Notes: a model not told the origin generated them from the letters alone. 64,000 nucleotides of DNA from Symbiodinium natans (GCA_905221605.1 CAJNDS010002782.1:215758-279757); one strand, 5' to 3'; counted from the stretch's first letter, positions 46,105-57,280 are shown. Numbers and translations are program-made.

Positions 46105-46619
46105 GCTGGGTGCGGAGTCCAGCATGGGGCTGAGAGGTTGGGTGCCTGCAATGGCTTTCAATAAGGGAACCATGAGCCCATGAGCCTGAGTGATTAGAGA
46201 GTGTCAACCCCATGCAAGGAGTGACTTCTGGCCTTCCGCCCCTTGGACTTGGCGCTTGCAGGAGAATCGCAGCACCTTTGTCTGTTGCAGCTGACCAGGG
46301 AGTGGTGTGGGTTTGCGAACTTTCGCGGAAGGGTCAGAAAAGCAATATTGGTGCAGGGGGGGTGGATGGGGAGGGAAAGGGGAGGTTCTCGGGCCCGCAG
46401 CTCAAAGTTGCACGCGAAGATGGCTTTGAAGCATTTAGGGTCAGGGCGGGGTTTAGGTGTGGGGGGGGGGGGGGGGGCGCCAGGTCAGTCTCTGAACAAC
46501 GTACAGACAGGCACGTGGTACACTGACGAAATACGTGGCCACATGCAGGGTCCACGGGATCTTCCGTCCACGGTGAACATCCGGAATCAAGACACAGCGC
46601 AACCCCCAACCTCGCAGGC

Positions 46620-48251
46620 AATGACCGATGCAATCACTGTTTCTCAGAGGGTAACCCTTTGGAAGATTTCGCCTTAGCCACACCGCAGACCGACGAAGCT
46701 GCCAAGCTTCATGGGCTCCCACTGGGTTTGTCGGACACAGTCATGTTTGATGTCCATCAAGAGAGATGCGAGCTCCAACAGCAAGTTGACCAGTGAACAC
46801 AACGTTGCCCGAGAGCAGGGCCCGAGAATCCGAGAATCGAGATGGTTGTTTCAAATTTTTGGCTTTCCGAAAATAGGAATAGGGGTACCCTTTTTGGGGG
46901 TCCATTTAAGGGGATTCTTTTCTTTTTGGGAAATTAAAGGGGGTGCCCCAATTTTGGGAAATACCCATATCATGCATCACCAAGACCGTGCTCTCCTGAA
47001 GATTGGGCGTGTTAAACGATGTGATCCTCATGTCCCTCATCTTCGGACGCGTCGAAGACAATGTTGACCATGAGACCCAACAACGAACTTCAGATGAGCC
47101 TGTGCTTTGACTATTTCTCAGTGGGCTCCTGGAAGCGAGGGACCTGTCAAAGCATCGAAAGAATTAAATAGGAGCTTCTCATCGTCCTCCAGATCAGATG
47201 ATCCTTACAAGAGCCTTGGTTGCAAGTCAACTCCAGGTGAGCACGACTGGCTACCGATCACCGTGAAGGCACTAGCAGGGACAAAGTATAGAAAAAATAT
47301 AGTCCAGTCTCTGAGCTGCTCCGAGCCGGACTTGCGTGAACGTTTGAGTCTGAGGATTCTCGGCATCGGCCGCAACGCCACGCCGGAGGAGATCAAGAAA
47401 GCCTACAAGAAAGAGGCCGGAATCAAACCAAAGCAAAGCGCCTCAACATGAGAACAAGTAAGGAACTTATAAGGTTTACTGTCGGGTTTCCTTCCAAGAT
47501 TTGTTTAGGCCACTTCTGTCTTGAATACAGGTGTTCTTAGGTTTTGTTGAAACGATTGGCAGCCAGGCCATGAAGTGGCATCCTGACAGACAACCGCCTG
47601 AGAAGCGAGAGGAGGCGCGTGTCGCTGTTCCAGCAGAATGTTCCTGCAGGGGGTTTGTTCTTCTGAGTAACCTTAGGATCCCTCCTGAGGCGGTGCTGCA
47701 GCAATCGTTGGGCTGCTAGCATCCACAACATTCCAATAGCAACATTTCGGCGCACGTCGTGGTGTCTGTGTTCAGGACAGGAGTACGGAGCGTGCATCGA
47801 TTTGGGTGTTATCCACGCTGACGCCAAAGCACGGTCACCGCCAACAGAACACCCCATTGCAATCCATTCTGCAACCGGTGCTCTCCATGAGAAGTGGGTG
47901 TCAATACAGACATCCCGGATGGAATCTTTGCCGGTGCAGCCTGACCTCCTCAGCCACATACACCCCTATAACCCCCGAATGCAAAGCGCCAAAACCCCGA
48001 ACATCGCTACCTTGCCTGCAACTCGCCCCTGGACCCTTGCAGCCCTCTGCCCTAAAGCGCCTTCACCCCCTCCCGGTTCGAATCGGTTCAGGCTCAGAAG
48101 CGCTTCACAGAGGTGGCAAATGCCTACGAGGTGTCCTCTGAGCATCTCTCAGCTACGGCCAATCTGTCCTAGAAGCATTGGGAGAGCTGAAGCCAACCTG
48201 TGCCAGACCCTCTCCGACCCTGAAAAGCGCAGAGCATCAGATGCGGGAGGA
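46620..48251 (+). CDS. DnaJ/HSP40 co-chaperone (J domain in four exons)
   Basis: Splicing four exons rebuilds a complete J domain: 47107/~47339-47415 (ILGIGRNATPEEIKKAYKKE), 47567-47614 (AMKWHPDRQPPEKREE), 48092-48130 (AQKRFTEVANAYE) and 48207-~48251 (TLSDPEKRRASDAGG). The invariant HPD tripeptide between helices II and III, which stimulates Hsp70 ATPase, is intact. Two of the three introns start GC (GCCGGA, GCGCGT) and end CAG, with GC repeated at each end; the third starts GTGTCC and is only 76 bp. Upstream, 47107-47340 stays in frame and includes DDPYKSLGCKSTPG, itself like the start of a J domain. 46653-46785 is another coding-like stretch (TDEAAKLHGLPLGLSDTVM). The C-terminal part is not identified, so the DnaJ class is unknown (a Gly/Phe or zinc region was not seen). 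Confidence 0.88.
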
Positions 48252-48297
48252 GGTGCATTACTCACCAAAACTGTTGTTCAGAGTTTTCCATGAGTTT

Positions 48298-48716
48298 CCC
48301 ATGCCATGTTCGCACAGCAGAATTCAATTCGTCCATGTGGCAGGTGCGAATGGCTTTACTGGCCATACTGGCCGGGGCCCTGTTGGAAAGACAGCCGGTC
48401 CATCTCAGCTGCAGTAAGCCCAAATCAAGAGCCGCGCTTTCAGTTTGAAGGTTTAGTTTAAGAATTGCTTGGTCGCAAGGTTTCCACTCAACCGGGGGAA
48501 ACACACAAGCCAAGCACTCGGGCCTCTGCAGCATGTCTTCCAGTCGTATGTGTTGAATGCACCCTGGACTGCACTAAATCTCACCTCCGCGGGATCGCAA
48601 GCGCACGAGGCTGGAGACGTCGCAACCAATTCCTTCCCATGCTTTGGCAGTATCTAGAATCTAGTAGATACTACAAGGGCAGATTTCGTGCCGTCGATGA
48701 CCGTAGTGATTCCTAG
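48298..48716 (+). CDS. Candidate exons, possibly the DnaJ gene's 3' end
   Basis: 48298-48470 is open in three frames, each with some protein-like sequence (for example VRMALLAILAGALLERQPVH or SISAAVSPNQEPRFQFEGL). 48469-48657 reads LQHVFQSYVLNAPWTALNLT. 48630-48716 reads LESSRYYKGRFRAVDDRSDS before a stop. The same strand and proximity suggest continuation of the DnaJ gene, but this is not proved. Confidence 0.35.
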
Positions 48717-49062
48717 CGATGCATGTTTGTGGGCAAGCAGTTTGAACTGCACTGAGCCTGCCGCGCAGCCGCTGCCCTTGAGCTTGCAGCAAGGGCACAC
48801 GTTTCACCCAGCCGCCTGACATGGAACAGCCGCATTCATGCACACTCAGCAGATCCATGCAGATCGCCTTGGTGACACTTGGCATAACACATACGTAGCT
48901 CACGGGCATCCTCATGCAGCAAGCAGACAGCAGGTAGCTCAAGCTTCCACTTCCTGTTCGGAATGCTGCGGACGACGTTGGGTCAGACTATACCATCGCA
49001 GCACAGACAACTCACACAACGGTGAGCATGATCGCACATTTTAGGTCCTAGACAGATTTGCG

Positions 49063-51341
49063 ATGATCAGCTCTTCGATCAAGGCTCTCATGCGGCCGAG
49101 CGCCATGGACTCCGTAAACAGGCGCAGGTGGGGGCATACCACCTGCCGCAGACTTCACACATCAGGCACCCGTGTGCGGGTAGAGGCGGTAGAGGGGCCC
49201 AAGTTGCCGCTTAGATGTCGGTCGAGCAGCTTGGCTTCCCTCGCTTTGCTGCTCGTGGCGGGATCCATGCTCTCAGCGTCTTCGGCACAGGACGCGTTTG
49301 TCTCGTTTGTCTCGGGCCATGGGGCCACAGCAGCAACACAGGTACGGCCAAGGCCGCAAAGGCCTAGCAGACCACCAACCTACCCCAGCAGATCTTCTGA
49401 AAAAACAGGTGGCAGGAAGCCAGAGAACATTGTCATGGGAGCGGTACCCATCTCTCCATCAAGTTTGCTAGCAGCGTTGGGCCCCTTAGGCTTCTTCGTG
49501 GCTGGTGGCCTTTGCTCAAGCTTCTCGCATGTACTGGCGACGCCGATTGACGTCATTAAGACGTCGCAGCAGGCAACAGAGGAGAGAGAAGGCCAATGCC
49601 CGGGTACGTTTGAGATGGCGATGAAGCTCGTGAAGTCACACGGGCCACAGAAGCTGCTCAGTGGGGTAGGCGCGACATTTACAGGTTACTTCCTTCATGG
49701 TGCCTTTAAGTATGGCCTCTTTGAAATGTGGAAATCGATCTTTCGAATTCATCAGGTTGTCTCCATATCTGGGCACATTTGTTTGCTGTGCGTGAGCGCC
49801 CTTCTGGCGGAGATGCTGGCAACTGTTGTATTGTGTCCGGCTGAGGCAGCAAGAATAATGCTAGTCGCGGATCCATCGTTCATGGAGCCAACCAGACAGG
49901 CATACGAGCGTTTTTGTAAGCAGCAAAAGAGGGGGCTGCATGGAATCCACCAGAAGCTCTGCTGCACCATGAGGAGAAGCCCCTTTCTGCTATAATTCTC
50001 GACATCACTACGTGGGGTTCTTGCTTTTCTTGCCTGCCCCACCCGTCCTGGCGCCGTCCCGCCGCCCGGGCCCGTGCCCCGCCACCCGCACCGCACACCG
50101 ACACACCGACACACCGACACACCGACACACCGACACACCGACACACCGACACACCGACACACCGACACACCGACACACCGACACACCGACACACCGACAC
50201 ACCGACACACCGACACACCGACACACCGACACACCGACACACCGACACACACACAGAGACACACGTACACAGACACACGTACACAGACACACGGCCACAC
50301 AAAGAGACACAATGTGCCATTGAATTTATGGCGTGCTGCCTTTATCGACACGCGCCACAATGCACATACACATGGACACATCTTATGTCTTTTTGCATGC
50401 ACACACACACACATATGCATACTCACAGATATGCACAAACACATCCAAACACCGGCCGACGCACGTCACCGTCACCATCCAGGTCGGGGCAAGAAAAGAA
50501 TAGGCTTGTGGAGCCAGCCGGCCCTTTTATTTCAACTTTTCCCATCAAATCTTGGCAGCTTTCATGCTCTTTGGGCACAGCTTGCTCTCGGCCGATCCTG
50601 GGTGGATACTAAAATGGGGAGGAGTTTCCTAAAGTTAGGGTGAGCCAGCGCTTGATTTCGAGGCTTTTACCTGACCTGAGACATACGATTCATGATGCAT
50701 GCTGGGCGATCCCCTTGCCGGAATTGAATGAGAGTTTATGGGCGTTTAGAGACTTTAGGGTTGCAGGGTTTTCAAATGGTTGCAAGGTTTTCGGTTCTCT
50801 TGATTGTTCTTTTAACACCTGCATGAGTCTTGAGGCTGTGCCTGGCAAGCTAAGGATTCTGACCAGGTTCGGTCTCAACACATGGCTGGCATTGCAGCAA
50901 CTTCGCAGTGACCATGGCGTGTGGATTGGCTGGTATGGGGCTTTGGTGCCTTTGCTAATGAAGCAATGTTCATACACAGTTGCGAAGCTCGTCACCTACG
51001 ACACGATGTCCGGCTTCTGCAGTCTCTTTGTCAACCCCTTGCTTGCTAAAGTTCTGGCAGCCTTTGGTGCCGCGACAGCGGCAACACTGGCGTCCCAACC
51101 TGCAGATACGGTATTCACCTGCATCTCTGTAGAGGGAGGGTCAGGCGAGTGTCCTGTAGACATGGACAGTGACACGTTCTGGGATGACAAGCCACCAAGT
51201 GTTTGGCAGCAAATGCGTGACGCAACAAAACGGCTGGGTATTACAGGCTTGTTCTCTGGCTGGCAAACTCGCATCTTCCAAATGACCCTAATTGTTACGG
51301 TGCAGCTACTGCTCTACGATACGATTCGTCCAAAGCTGTAA
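49063..51341 (+). CDS. SLC25 mitochondrial-carrier family, phosphate-carrier-like, with plastid-type leader
   Basis: Exon 1 (49063 to about 49900) and exon 2 (about 50835-51341) together give three carrier repeats. Repeat 1 has PIDVIK (49542-49559), then [20 protein letters not shown] and [10 protein letters not shown]. Repeat 2 has [12 protein letters not shown], with [20 protein letters not shown] in exon 2. Repeat 3 has [13 protein letters not shown] and [13 protein letters not shown]...[11 protein letters not shown]. The order and the Gly-Tyr, Lys-Gln and Pro-Ala-Asp positions fit the mitochondrial phosphate carrier (SLC25A3/PIC) rather than ADP/ATP carriers. The N-terminus is long: a basic start, then hydrophobic [18 protein letters not shown], then [12 protein letters not shown], the 'F-V-P/S' start typical of dinoflagellate transit peptides after signal cleavage. 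Plastid-membrane targeting is therefore plausible. The ~0.9 kb intron carries an 8-bp satellite. Its exact ends are unresolved. Confidence 0.85.
50094..50247 (+). repeat. ACACCGAC tandem array inside the carrier intron
   Basis: About 19 copies of an 8-bp unit (ACACCGAC), followed by shorter CA-rich DNA to 50420. It lies in the intron between carrier repeats 1/2 and 3. Confidence 0.95.
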
Positions 51342-51440
51342 CTCGATAGCATTAGCGCAGCCACGCTCCGCCGCGGGACTCTGGCCTGCACGCAACTTGC
51401 AACAAGACTCAGCCGGATGAGAGGGCGCGGCTGAAATTGA

Positions 51441-51577
51441 GAGCCTGCGGCTGCATGCCGATCATGGCTGCGCGACACCGCGCAACAAAGCAATGTATGT
51501 AAGCAGGACTATTTGCAATACATGCGGTGCGTAAACCGGCGTAATCATAATGTCGACTGCAGTTATGCAGACAATCG
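51441..51577 (+). CDS. CX9C (CHCH-like) protein exon
   Basis: Open frame from 51441 ending at a consensus donor (AATCG/GTAAGC, 51577). It contains CKQDYLQYMRC (first Cys at 51498-51500), an exact C-x9-C with aromatic and hydrophobic spacing, followed after nine residues by a third Cys (VNRRNHNVDC). Twin CX9C proteins are imported into the mitochondrial intermembrane space by the Mia40 route and include assembly factors and complex I/IV subunits. The partner helix with the fourth Cys would lie in a downstream exon that I could not place. It starts ~100 bp after the carrier stop, which is typical of tightly spaced tandem dinoflagellate genes. A chance match cannot be excluded. Confidence 0.5.
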
Positions 51578-51675
51578 GTAAGCAGCCGAACGTAGGTACA
51601 GGTGGGGCCTGGTCGCGAACTTGCCCCTGGCGACTCATACGGTATATCTTTTCGATCTGCTGCCGAGCGGCATGA

Positions 51676-52065
51676 TTGGATAAAGAGGAAACACCTCATC
51701 TTAGATGGGCTAGCATATCCTTCGTGCTGTTAGATTTCTCCGATCTTCGCAGCAGCTGTAAAAAGTCGGACCGTGCAGATGCCGTGTTTTGTGACAACAA
51801 AAAACACAAAACAGTTCACGGTCAAGCTCACAGCCAAATTCCGACAAAGCTGCAGCTTCAACATGTGCCGCTGCCTGCTTTGCAAGTAGTAGAACTCTTA
51901 GCTTCAACTGCGGCGTGGAAGACAGGGTGCAACGTATGGAGCACAACGGGCACTTTCCCGCAGGTGCCCACAACACCCATTGCTGACCATATACACATCT
52001 TCAGGGAACGATGCAGCCACGCATACCCGCGTGGCATGGCCCTAGGGGTGGGAAGTGCTTGCTGA
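51676..52065 (+). CDS. Open frame, unidentified
   Basis: 130 codons from ATG with protein-like composition (SQIPTKLQLQHVPLPALQVV; PTTPIADHIHIFRERCSHAY) and no recognised domain. It could be part of the flanking genes or a separate unit. Confidence 0.38.
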   Translation: MDKEETPHLRWASISFVLLDFSDLRSSCKKSDRADAVFCDNKKHKTVHGQAHSQIPTKLQLQHVPLPALQVVELLASTAAWKTGCNVWSTTGTFPQVPTTPIADHIHIFRERCSHAYPRGMALGVGSAC

Positions 52066-52308
52066 AATGTCTGCCTATTCGGTAGAAGCTGGTCACCAAG
52101 TTGCCACCCCTCACAAGGACCTCACCAATTTAGAGGTGCAGTTGACGCCCTGCTGATTTTGGCCCAACTTTCCAAGACTTGCCGTAGGTTTGTCAGGACT
52201 TTGCATGAACTTTGATGAAGGCAGTCGACAATGCAAAGCCGACATCTCAGCATGGGTTTAGGTGTTTTTTGTACAGGTTGGTGTAATTTGTTGCACATTT
52301 CGCTGTGA

Positions 52309-52719
52309 CGGACCCGCCAGAGCAAGCAGCAGCAAAAACCAGCTGCACTTCCTGACGCGCCTTCACGCAGGTTTACACCGCCATATACAATCAACCAGCA
52401 CCACATAGGTGAGAGCAGCAGGCTGCTGAGCTCGGCTGAGCTTAGCTTGCCTGTACCATCCTTTGCCATGCTGAACTCGAAGGATCCAGATCTCCTCGAG
52501 TTGCGAGCGTCCGCTGCCCGTCTTGGCCGACTCCTCTAGGGCATTCCAAGGAAGAAGAATCGAATGCTTCATGCACTTTCAGGTTTGCTTCCTTGTTTGC
52601 CCATCCCTAGTTTCAATTTGTATCCGTTCTGCAGGTACCTAGACAAACTGGGAGACAAGCGCAAGTCGCCGGAATGGACCATTAGTCGTTGGCTTAGCAT
52701 GCGGGGTCCTTGCAGCTAA
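52309..52719 (+). CDS. Unidentified gene, two 3' exons
   Basis: 52309-52539 is open for 76 codons (APSRRFTPPYTINQHHIGES; LPVPSFAMLNSKDPDLLELR; ASAARLGRLL) and is probably spliced before its TAG. The terminal exon 52635-52719 follows a CGTTCTGCAG acceptor and reads YLDKLGDKRKSPEWTISRWL, ending at TAA. Strong coding composition and a good acceptor. No family recognised. The complementary strand over 52450-52470 mimics an EF-hand, which I reject. Confidence 0.65.
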
Positions 52720-52749
52720 GGCTCCGGAGAGCAGGAAAACAGGGTTAGG

Positions 52750-54368
52750 ATGTTCATGGAAAGATGTCTAGGCTGCACTGACGATGCAACCTTTCACCTT
52801 GGGTCAGGTTGGAACGAGACGTGGTTTACCGACAAAGTCGGGGCAACTGCGGCCCAGACTTGCTGGCATGTTGATCTTTCGGGTGGCCGAACATTTTCTC
52901 AAAGAGACACTTGCGCTTCGTTTTTTTTCAGCCGGTGCAAATGGTTCTGCTTGGGGCAAGCTCCCTTCAGTGTAATCTAGAGTGCGGTGGGCACCACAGG
53001 ATATCTTGTGGGTTTTGCAGTCAGGCATTTGGAGCCTGGGCAGTACAAGATCGATCGCAACCAAGTGGCAATACGATGGGGCATGCCAGTGTGTTACGTA
53101 CTACTGTCGCTGCCAACTCGTTCCGTCCCACTCGTGCAGACACTTCAAATCTCCCAGGTGATTTCGTTGTTGATTCAACGGCGGAAGTGCGCAAAGGGCG
53201 CAGCCCTTAGAGCTTTTGACCGAGCGATTTCTTTTCCAAACCGCACTTGCTGAAAGGAATTGAAGGAAGCCCACCCTGCGCTCATGATATATTGTAAAGC
53301 AAGATGACCCCAAAGCTGACAAATTGAGGAAGCTCAGTGCTGCGCTCTCTGCGCCAACGTTTACCTTCGCCCACGAGGTGATGCCCAGAGCCCACACAGT
53401 GCGAGCTACTATATACTCTTACTCAGTATGGGTCTGCCGCTCTGCTCTCCTGACCAGATCCGCACCCACAAGCGCACGGGCGTCATGAAAGGCATCGTGG
53501 GCACCCCCGACATGGTTGTGAGTTGTGAGAGACAGGCTGATCTAAATCGTGGGCCTTGTTGGGGTGTCTTGCGTATACTCTATGTAGTGACTCTTGTGAC
53601 TCGAGCATTATTGGTCAGATTCTTCCTTATTCTAGTTTAGGCAAGAGACGGCCCATGCTTCAGATCAACCCGAACATGTTGCGTGAGGAAATGCTGCACT
53701 GTAAACACCGCGAAAGCCCTGAGCAACATCGGAGAAGTCTCAGTGTTTAGCAGACACTCGAGCCGTAGAGTACATTGGCCCAACGCCAAACTGTCGGAGT
53801 CTCTCCACCCAGTCCAACTAATAAGGACACCATTGAACCACCATGTCAAGCCTTCTGTTCAAATCCTGACAAGCAAAAGGAAGTGAGGAGGCAGCGCAAG
53901 ATGAAGAAACGGCCTCTGGCTACACCGGGCTCTGAGGTAAGGCCAACAACCCGACGCCCACTTTCTCAACTGGTTTCTGGGAAGCATTCCTCATCCGATC
54001 GGATGACTCCACAATTCTTCACATCTGAACTCGTTACATGTAAAACCAAGCCTGATCAGTCTGAGAGGGCTCTTGCCTCCATAAAGTTGCGTGACAGACA
54101 GGTGCTGTCGACAAGGATCTTGACACTGGCTCGGGCCTGAGTACTTTCAGCCTTGCACTCAACTCAAAGACTAAGGCCCGTCTTTTCATGTCACAATGGC
54201 CAAACAAAATCCGTAGTCGCGAACACAGTAACCGATTTTCTTCCGAAGAAGGGGGCGAGTCCCTTCCTCTTTCGTCCCGGAACAGGCCCTGGCCAGTACC
54301 CGCTTGGGGATGGTGTCGCCACGTGCAAGCGAGTGTGCTGGCCTCGGCTGCGTTTGGCGCATGCCAAG
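52750..54368 (+). CDS. Unidentified multi-exon gene
   Basis: A possible start exon is 52750-52920 (MFMERCLGCTDDATFHLGSG). 52981-53157, TCTAG to CAG/GTGATT, reads YLVGFAVRHLEPGQYKIDRN, with a rival frame open from the strong acceptor TTTTTTTTCAG at 52931. 53427-53514 after ACTCAG reads MGLPLCSPDQIRTHKRTGVM. 53641-53750 after GTTTAG reads KRRPMLQINPNMLREEMLHC. 53874-53936 reads VRRQRKMKKRPLATPGSE and ends at a perfect GTAAGG. ~54170-54368 reads VVANTVTDFLPKKGASPFLF and GTGPGQYPLGDGVATCKRV, then GTTTCC. The protein is basic with one possible hydrophobic segment. The run of good splice sites supports a real gene of unknown family. Confidence 0.58.
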
Positions 54369-54429
54369 GTTTCCTCCCGATTTAGGAACCCTGTAGGCTG
54401 TAGCAGTATCATACGCATTTTCGTTCTAG

Positions 54430-54720
54430 AATATTCCATCATATACTGAGATATACTGAGATATACTGAGATATACTGAGATATACTGAGATATATTATA
54501 ACAGACTAGACTAGACTGTAATCGACTATAATTGTTTCTATAATACAACCTATTATCAGCTACTATGATATATTACTGGTAAGCAGGATGTAGTTTTTTC
54601 AATACTACAACCTACTATCATCGACTATGCTATATTACTGGTAAACTAGATAAATTATGCTTATATTAGACTATATTGCTCAACATGGTATAGGTAACAT
54701 GTTTTTTAGAGTACATAATT
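54430..54720. repeat. AT-rich island with tandem repeats
   Basis: A sharp drop in GC compared with the surroundings. It begins with a 10-bp unit (GATATACTGA) repeated five times at 54441-54490, followed by two diverged ~60-bp copies (ATAATACAACCTATTATCAG... at 54540 and ATACTACAACCTACTATCAT... at 54601, each continuing to GATATATTACTGGTAA / CTATATTACTGGTAA). No coding potential. It separates two + strand gene groups. Confidence 0.85.
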
Positions 54721-55029
54721 TCTGTCTGTAATGTTGTTCAAGTGCAAAGTTGAGAATAGTGCCCCACTACTTTAAGGGCTCTGAAAGCTCTCTTCAAGGC
54801 AGCTGCCTTCCTCATCGGCATGGTCAGTGCCTCGAGGAGTGGGAGGCTCAGAAGGCTCATGTGACGGTTAACAATACGGTTTCGAGGCGAGGGTGCGCAT
54901 CACGAACAGTGGCCTTGTAATTTGAAGGGGCGGATCCCTTGGGTTTTAAGAGTTGGAGCTCGTGCGTTGTGAGTTTTTGTCGACCGCGTATCGACAGCAT
55001 TGGTTCCTGCTCTTTCTGCTGTTGTTCAG

Positions 55030-56369
55030 GAAACCCAGGAAACCATTGTGTGTGTGCGCATTACGTCGCTTTGTCGCTTGATCGCTGAACCATCGAGCGA
55101 GCAGAGTGTGTTCGTCGGCACAGCGATAGTACAGCTTGGGAAAGTAAGGCAGGCTATGCTATGGGTCGGGTTGACTGACACGAGCAAGACTGCCTATAGG
55201 CTTGGGTTGCCTAACGAAATTGGAAGGCTGCGCTTCGCAGAAAGATAACCACGACTGACACACATGGAACGTGTTACGGAACCGAGGACGCCCAAGAGGC
55301 TGTGAGGGAGAGAAGGCCCAGATCAGGGTCTCGGCATGTGTTACGTTGAAACGGCTCCATGAATACAGTAAGGATTCAGTAAGGATGAATCGCGTTGATC
55401 TGGTTTTAGCTTGGTAGCTTTTCCGCAAGTTTGACAAGGTGAAGGTTGGGCTCCGTGTTCTAGCGCCTTCATGATGCCCATTCTTCCTGCTTTATTGCTG
55501 ATAATTTTTTCGGCGGCGTTTAAGGAAGACATGCCTTCTATCTGATGTCTGCTGCTTGGACACTTTACAACCAGCAAGAGCATCCGGCTACTTTACGCTG
55601 AGTTTGCTCGGTGATGATTTGTATGTTTTTGTTAGAGATGGCCAATGTGAATTAACTAGGTTTTCTTCAGATATGTTGCATTGGATCAATCGACCCAGCA
55701 AGCAGCAGCAACCGCTTTGCAGGCTGCAAGCACGGGCGCCGCCTCCTGGCAGCTATACTCTTCCAAGCTTCTTCGACGACGTTGACCGCCAGCGCCAGGC
55801 AGTTGCCGTGACTTTGTTGAAATACTAGGCCTTCTGCCTGAGCCATGGGTAGTCCTCAACCAGATGAAAGCGGATGCAGACAACTGAAGTATCGGTGCAG
55901 AATCCGCAGCCTTGTGCTCGTCAGGCCGCCGAGTCTCAAATATCTACAGTACTACAAGACCTCCAGGGGTTTCCAATAGGATTCCGGTAGCTCACTGTCG
56001 GTGATTGAAACTTGCAGAGCGCAAGCGACAAGTCCATTGGCAGGAGAGCCTGGGATCTGGCCGTTTGCATCTCAGGATGAGAAGTGGGGCTGTCCAAGAG
56101 TTCTGAGCGGAGCATGACCTCACTGTGTGACGTTCGGCACTTGAATCGTCGCAATTGTCGCGGTTTTGGTTCACACTCTATCACGCATGAGGCCATCGCC
56201 CACGAACCCAGTGGAAGAACCAGTGGAAGACGATGTTCAGGCTGGTACTTGCAGCCAGCCGCCTGTCAATCTTGCAGCAGAACTGTTATCTCACAGGACC
56301 TTTCAACAGACTGCGCAAGCATGCCTTGTGATTAATAGCTGTGCAGCGGTAACTGCGGTACGTCCTTGA
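55030..56369 (+). CDS. Unidentified multi-exon gene
   Basis: 55030-55143, TTGTTCAG to GGGAAA/GTAAGG, reads ETQETIVCVRITSLCRLIAE then QSVFVGTAIVQLGK, and is exactly 38 codons. 55556-55828 is open in two frames (FTLSLLGDDLYVFVRDGQCE or QQAAATALQAASTGAASWQL). 55845-55979 starts at ATG (MGSPQPDESGCRQLKYRCRI; LKYLQYYKTSRGFQ). 56166-56369 reads PVEEPVEDDVQAGTCSQPPV and LAAELLSHRTFQQTAQACLV. The first and last stretches are the best supported. No domain recognised, and more than one gene may be present. Confidence 0.5.
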
Positions 56370-57280
56370 GTTTCTTACTCCTGGTGCTTGCAGTTGCCCC
56401 ATCCGAGCCGCCAGGGCCATCCACGCGTCTCAAACGCCGAAATCACGGACGGCCACTTTCTGAACCGGCCCCGCTGCTTTTCATGACCTTTATGCACCTC
56501 TAGTGGTGTAGGCTGCGAAAAGCGCGGTTCCGCTTTTCCTGCGGCACGGGCTTCTGTGAGATGATGGCACCTGAAAGGGCAGACATTCGTAGTCATAGGA
56601 AAATGCATGAGTGCCTGGCGGGCGAACCGGCTCGCTACAAAATGAGATTACCCCTGATTCTTCTGCTCCCCTAGATACTGCAGTTGGCCCCGGATTTCAG
56701 CAAACGCACCTGCTCATAGCCCTTTGTCACACAGCAGCAGGCGGGTCACAGAATGCACCATGACACTGCCAGCGTTCTGAGTTTCATGGCATAAGTTGTC
56801 TTGAACTGGAGACCGAAAACCCTCGTGAACAAAGATGCTGCGTCTGCCCATGTGTCATCAGTCTCATTTTCCCGCCAAGCCTGCCGTTTTGATTATTATC
56901 ATGCAGCTGGGCGACTGTGGACATGACAATGGTAGACTCCTGACAGAAGTCGGAAAGCCTCACACACGCAGTATGAGTGTGCACCCCAAAGAACGCCGCA
57001 CCAAGTCATGGCACCAGTCGCTTTAGGCATGCTCAGCCTGAAGGAGAGCTTGCCTTCGGCTTGCCTTTGCAAGGTTGCTTTATTTGCGAATGATCAGCTC
57101 CAACAAGCTTCAATTCAGGTGTGATCTTAAGTCCGGATTACATGTTTGTTTGAGTTTGCTCGGCTGTGCATGGATCCATATCTTGCCTCACATTCTTCTC
57201 AGAACCTGCACAACCTTTAAGTTGCACTCTAGCGGCTCGAGCGATCTCCAGGGCGATCCTCGCAATGACCACTAATTTCG
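56370..57280. other. No convincing gene
   Basis: About 0.9 kb. 56835-57026 (GHDNGRLLTEVGKPHTRSMS) and 57075-57275 are open but weak. It is probably intron or intergenic DNA. Confidence 0.45.

Noticed and set aside
48056-48095. Possible tRNA T-arm (GGTTCGAATC)
   Set aside because: The flanking bases do not form the 5-bp T stem, no acceptor stem is found, and the region spans an intron-exon junction of the DnaJ gene.
52363-52572. Minus-strand EF-hand-like string (AKDGTGKLSSAEL)
   Set aside because: The first loop position is Ala rather than Asp, and the + strand carries a 76-codon protein-like frame followed by a well-spliced terminal exon over the same DNA.
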